This document shows positions 25,766 to 38,215 of a stretch of 64,000 nucleotides of DNA, in pieces. The translations under genes and the position numbers were made by a program. The stretch covers positions 3,109,001 through 3,173,000 of the forward strand of contig NC_088809.1 of assembly GCF_011386835.1 (NCBI RefSeq), in the 5' to 3' direction. Each line of letters begins with the position of its first letter. The first letter of the stretch is position 1. The notes beneath the pieces were generated by a model. It saw only the letters and a program-made list of their open reading frames with translations, did not search any database and was not told where the DNA came from. The DNA comes from Chrysemys picta bellii. Taxonomy: Eukaryota > Chordata > Testudines > Emydidae.

Positions 25766-26667
25766 GGTAGCTCCTCACAATGCTGTTTTTTCACATGGGT
25801 GTGAGGACTTGCTACTCTACCTGGCATCTCACACCGAAAGAGACGCTTACAAATCAGGCTACAGACGTCCACTCGGAAACATGCGAGTATGATTATGGCA
25901 AATTAGCTTTGAGAGGTGAAGATCCAGTTCAGGGATTCCTTCTGTTTTCTTACCCTAACAATGCACAAGAGACTTTTATTACAATAGGCTTTACTCTGAA
26001 CTGGACCTAGGGAGATAAGTAACCTAGTGAAGACAAAATACTTGGTGACTGTTAAATCTGAAAATACTCTGAGGTATACGTAACTTGTAGAGCGGGTGCT
26101 TAGCTCTCCAGCAGTCACTGGGCATGATCCCTTGAGCCAGATCAGCGAGACTCTGTCATTGCCTAACTTGCTTGTACATTAAGAGGAATACTCATTCTGT
26201 CAGGTTCATTATAGTACCGTTGGCTTCTTGTCTGCTCTAAAGCATCCCAGGCACTTTGGTGAGGTGAGGGAGCACTGTATAAATTATCCTTCATTACAAG
26301 AGTCTTCTTGGGGATCTTTAGTCTTCCTCTTACCCTGAATGCTAATGGCTGGACATTGTATTTTGTATTCAGCTGCTTGTACTTTGTGTTGGCAGCTTGT
26401 AATTTCTTTATGCAGGGGACTCCATGCCTCACAAGCTGAGACACACGTTTAGTTTGCTGCAGTAGCTCTCTTTTCCAATCAACCCATGTTGTTCCTTGGA
26501 GATCAGTACCACCACAAGATTTTCTTGTTCTGCATGAATCTCTGCAATGAGGTGTGGCCCACACAACAGACCCTCACTGAAAAGGAAAATGCATGGTTCA
26601 GGACCCCAAACCCAGTGTTACCCTTAAACTCTTTCCCCCTTGCTAACCCTCTCTGTGTCCTGTGCAG

Positions 26668-26757
26668 GAACTCAGTGAGATGATGTACACAGACCGGCCA
26701 GACTGGCAGAGCGTGATGCAGTACGTGGCCCAGATTTACAAGTACTTTGAGACCTGA
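26668..26757 (+). CDS. SPECC1: SPECC1 terminal coding exon with stop
   Basis: After acceptor tgtgcag (to 26667) the phase-0 frame reads [14 protein letters not shown], then [15 protein letters not shown], and stops at TGA 26755-26757. This is the C terminus of the calponin-homology domain and of the protein. In cytospins the CH domain ends the chain with ...IYKYFET, so the protein is complete at this end. The DRPDWQSVM and YVAQIYKY residues point to cytospin-B rather than cytospin-A. The exon also contains the start of the 3' UTR. No disruption is seen. Confidence 0.95.
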   Translation, partial: ELSEMMYTDRPDWQSVMQYVAQIYKYFET

Positions 26758-26932
26758 GCCCCAGAGCAGAAGGTGGGCAGACATGGGGAAGAGACAGAAG
26801 AATGCCACGGAAGCACTTGATCACTTTAAAAAAAGCCTCTTTTCTATTCCATGAGTCAGCCGAGGCTCCTAGGTCGCAAGGAAAGCTCTTCCACAGTTCT
26901 GATCACATCTCCGTAACCTCAGACTGCAACCA

Positions 26933-26938
26933 AATAAA
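26933..26938 (+). terminator. SPECC1: candidate proximal poly(A) signal AATAAA
   Basis: A canonical AATAAA lies 176 bp after the SPECC1 stop codon in sense orientation. It could define a short 3' UTR isoform. The downstream region is only modestly T-rich, so use is uncertain. Confidence 0.4.
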
Positions 26939-27320
26939 AATCCGTTGTCCACCTTTACAAACCAAATACAGCTGTAAGTTTATTTCAACATGGAAACTAC
27001 AAAGGGTTTTCTGCCATTGTGGGATATTTCTGAAGATGATGCCCTTGTGCTTGATAATGATTGCCTTTCAACCCAGACTCTGCCAGCTGGAGACTTGCCA
27101 CAGAACGAAGTGAATGCAACATGTACTTTGTAAATCAGTGCCTGAAGTAATGCTAGCACTCAAGGGATGCTGGCAGAGTATTGTTAATGAACCAGTTGAC
27201 AACAGTGCTCCTCTAACACAGTTACAAATAGACGCCTAACTCAGATGGACACACATCCCAAGTGAGTCCCTCTCTCCCCTCCTTTTCCCATATGTTTTAT
27301 ATATACACACCAAGACAGAT

Positions 27321-27324
<4 letters not shown>

Positions 27325-27353
<29 letters not shown>
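27325..27353. repeat. (CA)n microsatellite
   Basis: This is a perfect CA run of about 14 units within the putative SPECC1 3' UTR. Confidence 0.95.
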
Positions 27354-28190
27354 AGTGCGTGTAGAGCCTCACACTTCCGGAGATTGACTTACTCTGGCAC
27401 ACTAAGACAGACCTACACACTAGTTTGCCTGACTTAGGTCAGCCTGCAGGATCTGCAACAGGGTCTTTTTCTGACTCAGAGGTCACCCCATGTGCTATCA
27501 CCAGGTAGCCATAGGTACAAAAGGGAACCAGTAGGTGCTGTGACTCCGTTCCTGGTCGAACAAAGGTAACCCGCTTTGATTTGTGAGAAAAATCACCTCA
27601 TTGCTTCAGTGATAAACCTTGTAGGGAGCCAGAACCCTGATACATACCAGCTGACTGCGCCGGCACAGTCATTTCTGTAGTGCTGCAAATGCAACTAGTT
27701 AGTTTTATTACACAAGGCACAAATAACCAGGCAGTGACTCGTTAAACCTGAGTAACCTGTGATATCTCAGAGCTACACATTTGCAGCAGGTTTGTGTAGC
27801 GTAAACTCATTACTCCAGGTTGTACCTAAGTAATCTGCAAGAATGTGTAAATACTTGTTACTTACTACCCAGAAGGCCTTGTTAGCTGTGCCCTGGGCAG
27901 AGAAGTGACATGCATAGGTTATTACTGTATGTTTAGACTTGAGGTTACTGTGTAAAAGAACACACAAGATTAATACCAATGGCAACATGCAACTGTATTC
28001 CGTAAGTTACAGCGAATATAGCTGGCAACTCTTCGTTGTGTCACTGAAGCCAGAGCTAAGCCTATGGGTTCCCAGTGATCCTGCTGATATCTCCTGGTGT
28101 AAGCAGGGTTTAATTTGTCACTGTTCATGCCTCTTTGTATTTGGCCCCATAAACTTGAATCTTCCATTTGCTGTCAGATGGTTTCTCAGA

Positions 28191-28192
<2 letters not shown>

Positions 28193-28242
<50 letters not shown>
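28193..28242. repeat. (TG)n microsatellite
   Basis: This is a perfect TG run of about 25 units, 0.85 kb downstream of the (CA)n tract and of complementary sequence. If both lie in one transcript they could pair to form an intramolecular duplex. Confidence 0.95.
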
Positions 28243-28243
<1 letters not shown>

Positions 28244-31200
28244 TCTACCCTAGGGCAGCTCTGCTGCTCCAGGTTGTGCTGATAAAAGAAAATGGTTGTT
28301 TACTTCCAATGTTTAACCTTGTGGCCCAGTCCTGATGCCTCATGAATAATGATCACCCACAGCTAGGGGTCATTCTCCTCCCTTACCTAGCTCATTTCAA
28401 ACCTTGGGTTTCTCATTGTAAACAATTCAAGTTCTTCCCTAGTGACAGATGTTAATCCCCAGCCTTGGATTTATATTTAGAATTTGGATCTTGTTGGTTT
28501 TTCCTAAATGTCTCTAATTTAAGCCCTTGTTTCTATGAGTTTTGTCTGTAAATGGATGTGGTTCTGGGGCCACTGCAGTGCCCAAGGCAGCTTTCCAAGA
28601 ACTGGGGCGAGAGAAGGGAAGGGTCAGGATGCTGTCATGTAGACCCTGCACCCAAGGGAGAGGCAGACCACTTGGCCATGAATTCACCTAAAGGGTAGTG
28701 CTCAGACGGCACAACTCAGTCCCATGCAAAATCTATAGGCAGCATACAGGTATGTGAGGTGCACCTGTTCCTGGAACAGGCTAGTTTAAAAGTCTGATCC
28801 TTGGTAGAACTCACTCCCTGCATGTACTAATGGTGAGAGGTTGGTATGTTCAGGAGGTCTTAAGTGCAGGTCACTCACCACACTTGCTATCACTTTTTGA
28901 AATCAGATAACTACTGGGAGGCCTGTAACAGGCTCAGCAGCAAAGCAGGTGCATTTATCTGGATCTGAAGCAAGGACAGAACTTAAGCAGTTAGACTAAT
29001 CCTGGGGGAGAGGAGCGGTTGATTTATCCTCTAGTATGTTATGCCTGGACTGTATTGGCAAGGAGGCCTAAAACATCCCAGTTTTAAGATTGTTCCGAGA
29101 TGGGGTCTATTTCTGTCATTTCCTGTAGTTCTTACAATTATTGTCATGGGACTGGATCCCTGTTTTGTTGCCAGCTGTCTCAGCAGAAGGAGACTAAGCC
29201 AGCAAGAGTTGAATCTAGGTCCTGATGGAGGCTGCAAGCTTTGGAACAGTGTCAAAAAGAGAGACTTTAAGCTCTTAAAGGTATTTCTTGTTAGTCAATT
29301 TGTTTCTCCTTAATGATGCAGGCAGGATTTGGGGAGGGGTGGGAATGGCCCTGAACAATGAACAAACTGAACAGAGGAGGTGACGGAAGTCCAGCTTACA
29401 ACTATCTTTCATGAAAGGCGCGAGGAATTAAAGTCTCCGAGAGACTTGTGAGAGTCCTTGTAACAGGAACAAGAAGTGGCACAAACTTAACTCCAGCTCC
29501 TGACACTCTGTGGGTGTGCTCATGCAGCTCTCCAGCAGTGGGTGCTGCCCAGAGCCCCAGCTGGACTGAGCATCCTTGCAGGGTATTCCCAGACTGCAGT
29601 TGTTTTCTTTCTAATTTACATTTCTAGGTTAAATTCCTTCTGAAGTGTTTTGCAGAGTTGGATTTGGTGGCCGTAGAGTATGTGGAATGTACTGATTTAG
29701 CCATTTTAAAAGCTTCGATTTGGGTCTCCAGTTATGCCTTCATAAGAGGATGCAGAAGTGTAACTCTGATGTTGGTTGCTAAGAAATATTCACTTGTGAA
29801 GGGGTCCCTACTGTGGTATTCCATTCCTTTATGGATGAGGCAGGGTCCTCTATTCCCTCGCTCTACTCTCCCCAAAGCATAGTTCATATTCTCTCAGGGA
29901 GGGTGTAACCCAAGCCCCCTGAACTCAACATAATGGCTTCCATTGGCTTCAGTGGGTTTGGAATGAGGCTCATGAAGAGGTGAGAGCAATGGCAGCAAAC
30001 TCCAGAAAGCACGTTAGAGGCAGAAATCCCATCTTCCCAAAAAGGTAGTTTTAACCCACACTCGCTGGAAGGGCCTGTGCTGCCTGTGATACACGTGTGA
30101 TAAACACATGTATTGTGGAGTGATGACAGCAGCACTTGGCCTGAGACTTCTTCGAACATTTATTCTAATCCATTGCCTCCAAATTGATTCTAACGTTCCA
30201 AATCCTTCAACAACTTCAGACAGTTGCTGTGGGTTTGGTTTTGTTTTTTCCAATCAACTTGCTAGGGAAATGTTTTCTCAGGCTCCTTGTGGCTTTGGAA
30301 TTCCCTCTCCCCCAAAATACCAGAGCTCCATGCCCAGGACAAGGTAGGAATCCGGCCTGGGCCAGTGCCTGGGTTTCTATAGATGAAGGCATCATTGGTC
30401 TAAAATATCGTCAAGCCCTGAGGGCTAGCAATTTAAGCCATTTGCCACTGGAAAGGGGAGATTCCTAGCTTTTCACTAGGACCCAAGGCTCCCTTCCAGG
30501 CATGAGAAGTCCCAAAAGATCCATCTTTGAAGTCCTGATGTTTTTAGGTCTAGAAAGCTCTTTTAGGTCATTTGAGCAGTTTTTATGTGTGATAGCTTTA
30601 AGTTTTCTATCTCCCTGAGCTTTGCACAGCTGCAGTCCTGGGCTTCTATTTTCAAAGTGACTAGTGATTTGAGGTGCCTCCATTTTTGGGTGTCCAAGAT
30701 GAGACACTTGGAACGGGCCTGATTTTCAGGAAGTGCTGAGCATCTGCCCTCTGAAAACAAGTCCCTTCTAAGGTGTCTTGAAGTGAGCACCCAGAAATTG
30801 GGGCTCCTAAAATGACTAGTTGCTTCTGAACGTTTAGGCCTTGCTAACTCAGGCTCCTGGCTTTACGAAATAGCCCCATAGCATTTTGGAGAAGCCTCTA
30901 ACACATTCTTAGAACAGTCCTATACAGAATACCTGGTGGTGTGGGGTTGGATAAAGGTTTTTATCAGCAAGTGTTAGTCTTACTCTGCATGACTCCCTTG
31001 TGACTTTACCTCTTCAGAGGAATGCACCATTCCCAAACTTGCACTGATGAACCCTTTAGCACACACCGTGTACTCCCCATCTATATGATGCTCACTCTCT
31101 TGCACTCATGCACACATACATGTGCCTAGTTAATTTTGGCAGGTCACTAGACATGTAAGTCGATCCTACCGTAAATGCTGACTTTGGCTTAGCTCTTGAG

Positions 31201-32954
31201 GAAGATGGGGAAGAGGACAGTTGAGCGGCAGTTCCAGGAGCCCTGGCTGAAGGGATTGCATTGTGTAAATGTTGCACAATGGCTGCTAGGAAAGAGAGGA
31301 CACGAAGGGGGTGGAAAGTAGGATCTGACGTGCAAAGTCACTGATCCCACATAGAAAGCACAAAGTATTTCATGTCATGGGAGGGGAAGGCAGAGTTGAG
31401 CATGGGTGGGAGAGGGAGTTGGGAAGCCAGCCCAGGGTCTGTGCCTTCTGGGAAGGAGAGGATTTATAGTGAAGCTGACGTGCTGTTTCAGAAGACATGC
31501 AGAAGCTGAGTGAATGTACAGGATGTGTGAAAGGGAAAGGGCAGAATTTTGGGTCTGTGTGAGATAGTAGAGGCCTCAGAAGTCTTGATGTCTGGAATTT
31601 CCTTCAGCTGTCAATATGTGGTCTGTCCTCTTTGTTATCACTACCATCCCAGCCTTTGCCAGATTTCTGCTCGGAACTCCCAAAGAAACTTAAAGGGGAC
31701 TACGGCAGAACTGGCTTCTTTTTCTCTGCTTACAAAAGGCAGCTGAACAGAGCAGGATAACAGATTGGTCCCCTATGCTGCTCTCTTTGCAGGCTGATTT
31801 TCTGGGAATGCAATTTGACTTTCCAGGCTCCTCCCCGCAAGCTACACCCATTCCCTCTTCTTTTGACAAGTTTTAGCAGTTCTTGAAAGAGTTGATGGGA
31901 GATGCCGTATCTGCTTTGCCTCAAGCCTCCTACCTGCTCTTGGTGATTTTGTCAGTATAGGAATGCCACCACATTGCAGGGGCAACCCACAGGACACCTG
32001 AGTCCCCTCTGTTTGATTTGTGACCCCTATGGATACCCTACATCTAGCCTTGGTTTCAGTGACTGCCTTTCTCTCACTTTCTAGTTGGTAAGAACCGGAG
32101 AGAAGTTGGCTCATCTAATTACAGATTTTGTACCTTTCTCATCTTTCCCTGGTCATGGGACCAAGGCTTCCTTCAGCAAATGTCCAGGGAGGCCAGCTGT
32201 TTGCAAAGCCATTCCATGTGTCTGAAATGCAGTCTGGGGAGGATGAGACCCTGTGCGTTCCTGTCAAAAGAGGGCTTGCTGCCTAACAGGACTCGGGTCA
32301 CAAGCATTAAGACATTTCACACAATTGGCAATAGCTTCTACTTCTCCAAACTTGAATTGCTTTCCACCAACTCTAGTGCTATTTAAGCTCAGCCACTAAC
32401 ACAGTGTAGAGTCCAGGCAGTAATCTACCCACCATTAACATTTTTCATAGCTGATGGTCTCTTCATTTTACCTTGCATCTGTGCCAAATTTCACTGGGCA
32501 GTGCTGGGCACAGCATTTTTACTGGTTTTGATCCAGACTAGAATTTTGCCAAGTAGAAGAACCATCTCCAATAGTCAAGTAATTTTAGCTCTGTCCATTG
32601 GATACAGTTGTTACATCCATGATCTAATTTATACAAAGAGCACACTAGAATGTATATACTAGGCATTGTCAGATTTGGACATGCTAATACAGATGTATTT
32701 AAAGATTAACACTATTAAAGGATACAATGCAAAATCTGTAAAATTTCTAATAAATCTTTGTTTTCTGATGGCATCTGGTCATGGTGTTCTAAGTACATGA
32801 ACACCTCTGTTTGAGTCTGCCTGGTGTTGGGTTCCATTCTACTGGAAGCAATGTCTGAGAACAATTGACAGCACTGTGTCTGGGCAGGGCCCTCCTGTAG
32901 GATTGACACACAATGGCTCTGTTCCAGTGATAGCAGAGCTGATTCTGAGGAACA

Positions 32955-33180
32955 AGAGAAATGTGATCTGAGCTCGGACCTAGGACCTTCTAAGTTCAAT
33001 TGCCAGCCCCACCACTGAGTCTTTCTGTGGCCAAGGAGAAGTCACTTAACTGCTCTGCCTGTGTCTCCCCATTTATAAAATGAAGATAATCTCTATCTCG
33101 GGGGGGAGAGGTTGTGTGAGGATTAATGTTTGCAAGGGGTCCAGAAGAAGAAAAGCACTGTATAATCTATGATAGGGCAC
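32955..33180 (+). mobile_element. MIR-like SINE
   Basis: The MIR order is present: 'caattgccagccccaccact', 'agaagtcacttaactgctct', 'ctccccatttataaaatgaa', 'gtgaggattaatg', and the tail 'aaagcactgtataatc'. It is in plus orientation. Confidence 0.8.
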
Positions 33181-35159
33181 CTTCAGGTACAATAACAGGT
33201 AAGTGCCATGTGGTGTATATAACGTGATGATGACTGTTGTTTCTTGGACATAGATTGATGAGACTCTCTCTGGATCTGGAAGGTGGGTTCTTCCCAGCAT
33301 CCTGTGAGGAGTTGATGGGGATGGGTGAGGGCTCAAATATGTTGAATCTACACATGATGTTATAACATCCTATTCATACTACTAGGCAGTGTTCTGTGGC
33401 TCATGCCTGGTACAGGAAATCCTCTCCAGCAGCCATATAGCTACAGCGAGCAATAAATGTAGATTATGCCGAGACTGAGCATGGTATCTGCATAATCACT
33501 AGACTAGCATGTCTGTCAGCCTTTCACAAGGCTCATGCTGTTTGTACAACAGTACAAAATGGGGGGCTCTAGAATCCTGTAGACATGGCAGTGTCCAGCT
33601 CTAATACCAGCCTTCTATCCACATGGCGACTCCCAGACTGTACCCACATGGCAATTCTAGGACTAGTACCAAGCATCGGCCCCTATCTTGCAGTTTGGGC
33701 ATCTTCAACTGAATGGTGGTACACCCAGGAAAAATTAAAATTGGCTTTGACTTTAAAACCTTTTCGTGGTGGGTGGCAGATTGATGTAATCTAAGGGTGT
33801 ATGGTGAAAGGAAACTGCCACCCATGCGCATGATGAGAGCCAAGGCCAAGATTTTGGCATGGAAAGTTGCTCCTGTCTAGCCCAATCACTTGGCTTTTTC
33901 TCTGTGCTCTCAATTTCTCTCAACAACTTTGGATGCGGTGCAGTCGCCTGACTGTGTGCAAAGCTGGAATGCAAGACAGGGTTGTGCTCTCGGACAAGAG
34001 GACAAAAAGCAGAATCCCACTGACCAAAATCTGAATGCCACTGGGTGTAAACGTTTAAAATAAAAGCCATGCAAAGGAGGAAAGGAGCAGACTCTAATCC
34101 CTACTGCACCTTCCTTTTTATCATGCTAGTATTTTCCTACCTACAGACAGAAGGAGCTACAGAAGCCCATCTTACTTCTGAGGAATCCAGCCCCTAGGAT
34201 ACTGTGTCACAGATGGATGAGCTTCCACAGGTTCTGAGATCTGATTCATTGTGGGGATATACTCAAAACGTTTGGCTGCTTCTTCACACCTCTTGGTTCA
34301 GCAAATCTGGGCTGAAAATCTCAAAAAATTCTCTTCCTATTTCCAGTACTGTCTGCTTCCAATCAGGTCACAGAAACCCCTTGATGAAAAGGCTCTTCAT
34401 ATTGCATGGTGCACTTCTGGAGACAGACAACATTGTTGAGACAGCCAAGAAAATGAAAAATCATGAGAGAAACGGTTAAGCAACTGAATCTTTTCCAACC
34501 TCCCAAAGAGGTTTGGGTTCAGTTGTGGAGCTGAAAGTTCATGGGGAGGGAGATGCTGCTCTCACAATCCAGACTGGTTTGCCCATTCCTATCTGTGTGT
34601 CACATTTCAGCTCCAGATTCTAACCCCTGAAAATAGGGAATTAGTGAAAAACTGGGCTGAACCTTCCCTGCAGCAATGTCATTATGGGGAACAACACTGC
34701 TTTGATGTTCTCATCTGATTTGGACAGATTATCTCCCAGCTATAACAGGCTGAACTGCAAAGGGCCAACTGCATCTTCTATGTTTCCAAACTGCTGCCAG
34801 GTTTTGTTTTGAAGGTTTGTTCCAATGGATTCAGGGACCATTGGTCGCAGCATTCTGCTGCAGACAGCTTCTGCCATGGCTTCCCCAGAGATCACTGGTA
34901 CAAGGCATGCAACAGGATTCCATGCTGCTTACAAATTGACTCCTGGTTCTGAAAGTGGGCATGGCCAAGGAGTCAGCAGCAATGTGCTAACAGCAGCTCT
35001 GATGAGAATCCCAGCTGCCTTGGCGTGCAGGAGGCAATGATTGTCAAGGTTTTGTTGATGTCTGAGCTGTGGGCTTTTCAGGAGGTGGGGCTATGGCTGC
35101 GTTGGGGTCTTTCCTTTGTGCTTTGCAAGTCAGAATTCTCATCTTCACCAGCGAGGCAG

Positions 35160-35390
35160 AATGGTCTTGTAGAGAAAGCCCTAGACTAGGACTCCAGACA
35201 CCTGGATTCATTCCTTGTGTGACTTTGGACAAGGTATTTAACCACTTTCTACCTAAAGTCCTTTCCTCCCACCCTTTGTCTTGTCTTTTTAGATGCAAGC
35301 TGTTTGGGACAAGCGCTGTTTCTTGCTATGAATTTGTACAGCCCTTGCCACAATGTAGCCCCACTATTGTCTGGATCCGGTAGACCTGCC
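35160..35390 (+). mobile_element. MIR-like SINE with reptilian tail
   Basis: The body 'agactaggactccagacacc', then 'tgtgactttggacaaggtat', is followed by a tail 'gatgcaagctgtttgggaca' and 'tttgtacagcccttgccaca'. The same tail recurs in both orientations elsewhere in the window, suggesting one SINE family. Confidence 0.7.
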
Positions 35391-36049
35391 TGTAGTACAA
35401 AGAGTTAATAAGTTCTAGGCCAGGCTGGTTTACCAATAGTGATGAGTTCTAACAGGGTGAAACCCACATCCATGTCGCATAGCTAGCTGTAATCTAGCTG
35501 TAATTCCCACTTGTAGCTTTGCTGGAGGTGGAAATTCTAAAGCAAAAGGAGATGCTTGGACCTTGATTTTCAAGCTTGTGTGCAATTGCCTGCCTCATTT
35601 GCATACACACCATGATTGTTCCTGAATAGGTATTTGCCACATGCAAATAACTACTGGGGTGTAAAATTGGCTACAAGTTATAGTAACCGCATGTACAACT
35701 GAGGCACACAGATGTGAGCCCATCTTTGAGACTCAGTGTTTGCTCATTTGCATATCATTCTCCAGAATGTCCCAACAGCTCCCAGCTATTTCATGGCCGG
35801 GCTGGGATCTGAGCTCCGGGCCATGGCAGGCGTTTGGATACACCGAGATCTTTTCTGTACTCTGCAAAGCAGCCCTTTGAGGAATTTTTGCAACCACATG
35901 TTGAGACTAGATTCCATTCCCTAGCTATAAAAGATGTTAGGAGTCTCTTGCAGAGGCGGTTGCCAGAGCCAGCTGTCACTCTCTCTCTCTGGGATGCAGA
36001 GATGCCACAAGATGCAGCGTTCTTGTTAGCATTTTTTTTTTTAAGGAAA

Positions 36050-36330
36050 CCAACAACTGGACCTGACAGTTCGTGGCCGCTTAAATTCCATCATTCTAAT
36101 CCAGGCGTAGGCAGTAATTGCTACCAAACACAAAGTCGGGTTGTTCCAAATTATTCCTCTAAGATTCAGGCCGAGAGCAGGTCATGAAACAAAATGTTTA
36201 GCGTGTTAAAGTAGAGAGACGCTCTGCGCGGCTTGGCCCAGACTGTTTACATGACCTTTTACGGATGTTTTTGCTATGGTTCATTATGATCTACTTTGGT
36301 GGGCAGTTGGCAGAACGTACTGGGAGCTAG
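36050..36330. other. unique block, candidate conserved non-coding element
   Basis: This is unique sequence with no repeat signature and motif-rich composition (cagtaattgct, ccaaattattcc, gtttacatgacc). It is a regulatory candidate in the intergenic region and its status depends on alignment. Confidence 0.2.
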
Positions 36331-36697
36331 GGAACCGCCATAGAAATGGAGACAAGGTGGATTCCGTTTTCATCATGGAGTCAAAGGGATTCAGTCCCGC
36401 GCTCTCTGTAAATGTTCAAGTAATCCCCATGCAGTGCTCTGCTACCCCTTAGATGACCGGTCTTGCGCCAGTTCTGAAGCAGCAGTCTCTGGCCCTTCCA
36501 TTGCCGAAGTAAATAGCCTAGATGCTGACTAGGCTATGCTGCCCTGGCACGGCGTTAGTCCGCCGTGCGAGATATTCTACTCACTCAGATTCATGTGCTG
36601 GGAAAATGTGGATTCATGAGTGGAGCTTCTCAGCCCTTCTATAGTGACCCCCAACTCAGCCCACTCACAACATGCATCCTTGAAGGCGCCACAGACT

Positions 36698-36937
36698 CCT
36701 TTGTGTCTACACAGGGATCAAAACCGCATGGCTGGCCCAGATCAGCTTGCAGGGCTTGGGCTCTGGGGTTGGAAAAAATCGCTGTATAGACGTTGGAGCT
36801 TGGGTTGGAGCCTGAGTTCTGGGACCCCGTGAAGGTGGCAGGTCCTGGAGCCCGGGCTCCAGTGCGAGCCTGAACGCCTACACAGCAATTTTTAGCCCTG
36901 TAGCCCGAGTCTTTTTGCCTGTGTAGACATACCCCAA
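36698..36937. mobile_element. MITE, 'gtgtctacacag' family
   Basis: Left end 'tttgtgtctacacagg' and right end 'cctgtgtagacataccccaa' form terminal inverted repeats. The interior words 'gctggcccagatcagcttgc' and 'gagcccgggctccagtgcga' are shared with the element at 41764-42012, so the two are copies of one family. Confidence 0.7.
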
Positions 36938-38134
36938 AGGGCCCTGCTTTGGCTGCTTCTGCCCTGACTGGCTAGCAGCTCTGGCTGGCTCCGCTTTGCA
37001 GCTCTCCCAGCCTCGCTGTGGGTGGCAGGGGGGCTCGTGTGTTTGCAAAGTGCTGTGAGAGCCGTGAACAGAAGGCCCTCGGGGAGGACACACGATTGTG
37101 AATTCTCAGCTCTGGTGCTGCTGAGGAGGGTCTGCGTTTGTGGGGAAGAAAGCTAATGACCGCTGTGCTGCATGGGCCTCGCTTTGTGTGCTGGGATTCC
37201 AGGAAGGAACGGGCTTGGGGTTCAGGGCCTGTTTCATACTGAGTTACTGATTCCCCAGCTCGGAGTTCTTCCCTCTTGGCTCCAGCTAGTCATTAATAGT
37301 GCTGCTTTGCCTCAAGGCTGCCTCTGCCCAGACAGAAGGGGGCCCCCGAGAACCAGGCTTTCAGACTGTTGCCTAGCCAGTCAGGCCTGCCATTCTGAAT
37401 CCTGTCACTCCAGAAGGCACAATGCTCAGAGACCTATGGGAAGTGACTCATAGTCTGAGTGGCCAACACAAACAGGGTCACTCCTGGAATTGCTTCTCTA
37501 GGGGGTGGGACTTGCATGTTATGCTGTCATGCAAGATGGCCTTGTTTGTATTTTGCCTTTTCAGACAGCACATGGCTCAGGAGAAAAGAAATGGACTGCA
37601 AGCTGGAGTAGACAGGAAGTAATTCCTTCCTGATCCCTGCCGCGATCAGCTTCCACCCTGAAGCCTGAGTTCTGGTTATCCCTGTTCTGAGCTGCCAGTG
37701 TTACCAGTGGCCATAAGGTAACGAGTTTATATCTTTTATATATAAGGCTCTGACTGAGACTGAGGGTGACATTTTGACAAGAAGCAGCTGCTGGTGAGTA
37801 TTGGTTGAGAAGTTGTCCTAGTGCGTCAAAAGGCACAAGTACCATATTCTGCTTTGTTTGGCCACTCAGAAAGCATCCGAGTCCTGCATTCTATAATCAG
37901 TTCAGGCATTCAAGGATGCTTATGCATCGAGTCATAACTCACTCCAGTTTCTGGCTTTGTGAACACCAACTTTGCATACCACTTGCCATGACTCAGGCAG
38001 CAGGAAGCTTACTTTGTACATAGCATTGCCATGGTAGAAATTGCTCTGTGTCTTGAGCCACAGGTGCATGATTTCAGGATTGAAAATGGGCATCATGACT
38101 TGTCTCCATCTGGAGCGAAGGGACTGGTTTTGTC

Positions 38135-38215
38135 GTTATGGGTTTTGTACAGCACCCAGCACCAATCCCATTTGTGACCTTTGGATGCTGTGGTTATGTA
38201 ACTATTAATAGTGAT
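38135..38215 (+). mobile_element. reptilian SINE tail fragment
   Basis: The tail 'ttgtacagcacccagcacca', then 'tttgtgacctttggatgctg', matches the 3' part of the SINE at 35160-35390 and the copies at 39.8, 43.3 and 62.85 kb. Confidence 0.55.

Larger units (their letters stand above)
22872..26667 (+). other. SPECC1: last SPECC1 intron
   Basis: It runs from donor gtgagt to acceptor 'tctgtgtcctgtgcag'. It holds a Harbinger-like MITE, a possible hAT relic at 24.7-25.2 kb and a further MITE near 25.6 kb. The stretch 23.3-24.7 kb shows nothing identifiable beyond a T-run at about 24039-24051. Confidence 0.9.
26758..28650 (+). other. SPECC1: putative SPECC1 3' UTR
   Basis: The sequence is continuous and free of recognisable transposons after the stop codon, ending in a GC-richer stretch near 28.6 kb. 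Vertebrate SPECC1 transcripts have long 3' UTRs, so an extent of 1-2 kb is plausible. The true end cannot be fixed here. It includes a (CA)n and a (TG)n tract listed separately. Confidence 0.45.
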
